Shown here: one piece after another, positions 5,821 through 6,232 of the stretch
Position numbering within the stretch: the stretch's first letter is position 1
How the letters are laid out: each line of letters opens with the position of its first letter
Assembly: GCA_000183865.1 (NCBI GenBank)
Contig: CM001047.1
Location: forward strand, 1,140,279-1,146,510
Direction: 5' to 3'
DNA from: Listeria marthii FSL S4-120
GTDB taxonomy: Bacteria > Bacillota > Bacilli > Lactobacillales > Listeriaceae
DNA: 6,232 nucleotides
Notes under the pieces: model-generated
What the model saw: the letters and a program-made list of their open reading frames with translations, nothing else
What the model was told of the DNA's origin: nothing
Database searches by the model: none
Position numbers and translations under genes: made by a program

Positions 5821-6232
5821 TTTTCGTGCTCGGAGGAACTTCGGATAGCTTGTTAATTAGCGACTGGCTAACTGAAACAAAACTTGCCTTTATTCTTTCA
5901 GTCGCAACAGATTACGGGGAAACATTGGCCAAGCAGCACGCCGAAACTGTATTTTGTGGCAGATTATCGAAAGAAGAAATGCTTGAGAAATGGCATGCTG
6001 AAAATGTTGACCTCGTTATTGATGCAACCCATCCATTTGCGACAATCGTTTCTGAAACGGCGATGGAGGCTTGCAAGGAAGCGAACACTCCTTATGTTCG
6101 CTTCGAACGCACGAGCGAACAAACAGATAATACGTATTTGGTAGCGGATATCAATGAAGCATGTACAGTAGCAGCTAAACTTGGTCAGCGGATTTTTCTG
6201 ACAACCGGCAGCAAAAATTTACCAGAATTTGT
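5817..6232 (+). CDS. cbiJ: Cobalt-precorrin-6A reductase CbiJ, N-terminal part (3' end outside window)
   Basis: CbiJ reduces the macrocycle of cobalt-precorrin-6A to 6B using a nicotinamide nucleotide, supplying the substrate for CbiT and CbiE. The frame opens at the ATG in the ATGA overlap with the cbiH stop and stays open for 138 codons to the window edge; no stop is seen. Family length is about 250-260 residues, so roughly half is present. Seen: the N-terminal FVLGGTSDS at 3-11 (usual form GGT-E/S), VIDATHPFA at 67-75 (the clearest CbiJ/CobK signature), YVRFER at 93-98 and IFLTTGSKNL at 126-135. A GAGG 9 bases upstream (5804-5807) can serve as Shine-Dalgarno. Another frame between 5884 and 6144 is also open but has no family features. 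Bases 6079-6120 carry competing inverted repeats, described in the findings. Confidence 0.95.
   Translation, partial: MIFVLGGTSDSLLISDWLTETKLAFILSVATDYGETLAKQHAETVFCGRLSKEEMLEKWHAENVDLVIDATHPFATIVSETAMEACKEANTPYVRFERTSEQTDNTYLVADINEACTVAAKLGQRIFLTTGSKNLPEF

Noticed and set aside
6081..6108. Possible LexA (SOS) box, since CGAAC and GTTCG half-sites occur here
   Set aside because: The Gram-positive box needs about 4 bases between the half-sites in the order CGAAC-GTTCG. Here the spacing is 9, and the site is inside a coding region.
5884..6144. An 86-codon open frame on the + strand near the right edge
   Set aside because: It lies in a different frame inside cbiJ. The cbiJ frame from 5817 carries the DATHPFA, YVRFER and TTGSKNL motifs, while this frame shows no recognisable domain or ribosome site.
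1..6232. CRISPR array, tRNA/rRNA, insertion sequence or phage features
   Set aside because: Coding sequence of recognised cbi genes covers essentially the whole window. I saw no regularly spaced repeats, transposase motifs or RNA gene signatures.

Overview
The window is a slice of a cobalamin (vitamin B12) biosynthesis operon of the anaerobic, early-cobalt-insertion type. All genes are on the + strand, in the order cbiB (3' end) - cbiC - cbiD - cbiE - cbiT - cbiF - cbiG - cbiH - cbiJ (5' end). The DNA is AT-leaning by eye, has strong Gram-positive Shine-Dalgarno sequences (AAGGAG, GAGGAG, AAGGA) and encodes lysine-, glutamate- and isoleucine-rich proteins, all of which point to a low-GC Firmicute. 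The protein sequences look most like those of Listeria. That genus assignment comes from recall and was not tested by a search.

Layout: bases 1-391 hold the last 129 codons of cbiB, an inner-membrane cobinamide synthase. cbiC (404-1036) and cbiD (1052-2173) follow after gaps of 12 and 15 bases. From cbiD onward the genes are packed almost without gaps: cbiD/cbiE overlap by ATGA, cbiE/cbiT by 11 bases, cbiT/cbiF are 5 bases apart, cbiF/cbiG overlap by 14 bases, and cbiG/cbiH and cbiH/cbiJ each overlap by ATGA. cbiJ starts at 5817 and runs off the right edge after 138 codons. No intergenic stretch exceeds 15 bases. I see no room for a promoter, riboswitch or terminator, so transcription must start upstream of base 1 and end beyond base 6232.

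How the genes work together (established pathway): CbiH methylates C17 and contracts the ring. CbiF methylates C11. CbiG opens the lactone and releases acetaldehyde. CbiD methylates C1. CbiJ reduces the 6A intermediate to 6B. CbiT methylates C15 and decarboxylates the C12 side chain, and CbiE methylates C5. CbiC moves the C11 methyl to C12, giving cobyrinate. Much later, CbiB attaches aminopropanol (or its phosphate) to cobyric acid. The window therefore covers every corrin-ring step between the C20-methylated intermediate and cobyrinate. The chelatase (CbiK/X), CbiL, CbiA, CbiP and the nucleotide-loop genes are not in the window and would be expected nearby.

I found no undescribed system. 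The most useful observations are corrected starts for cbiE, cbiF and cbiG, the tight translational coupling, the separate overlapping cbiE/cbiT pair, a few substitutions in conserved family motifs, and a set of competing inverted repeats inside cbiJ.
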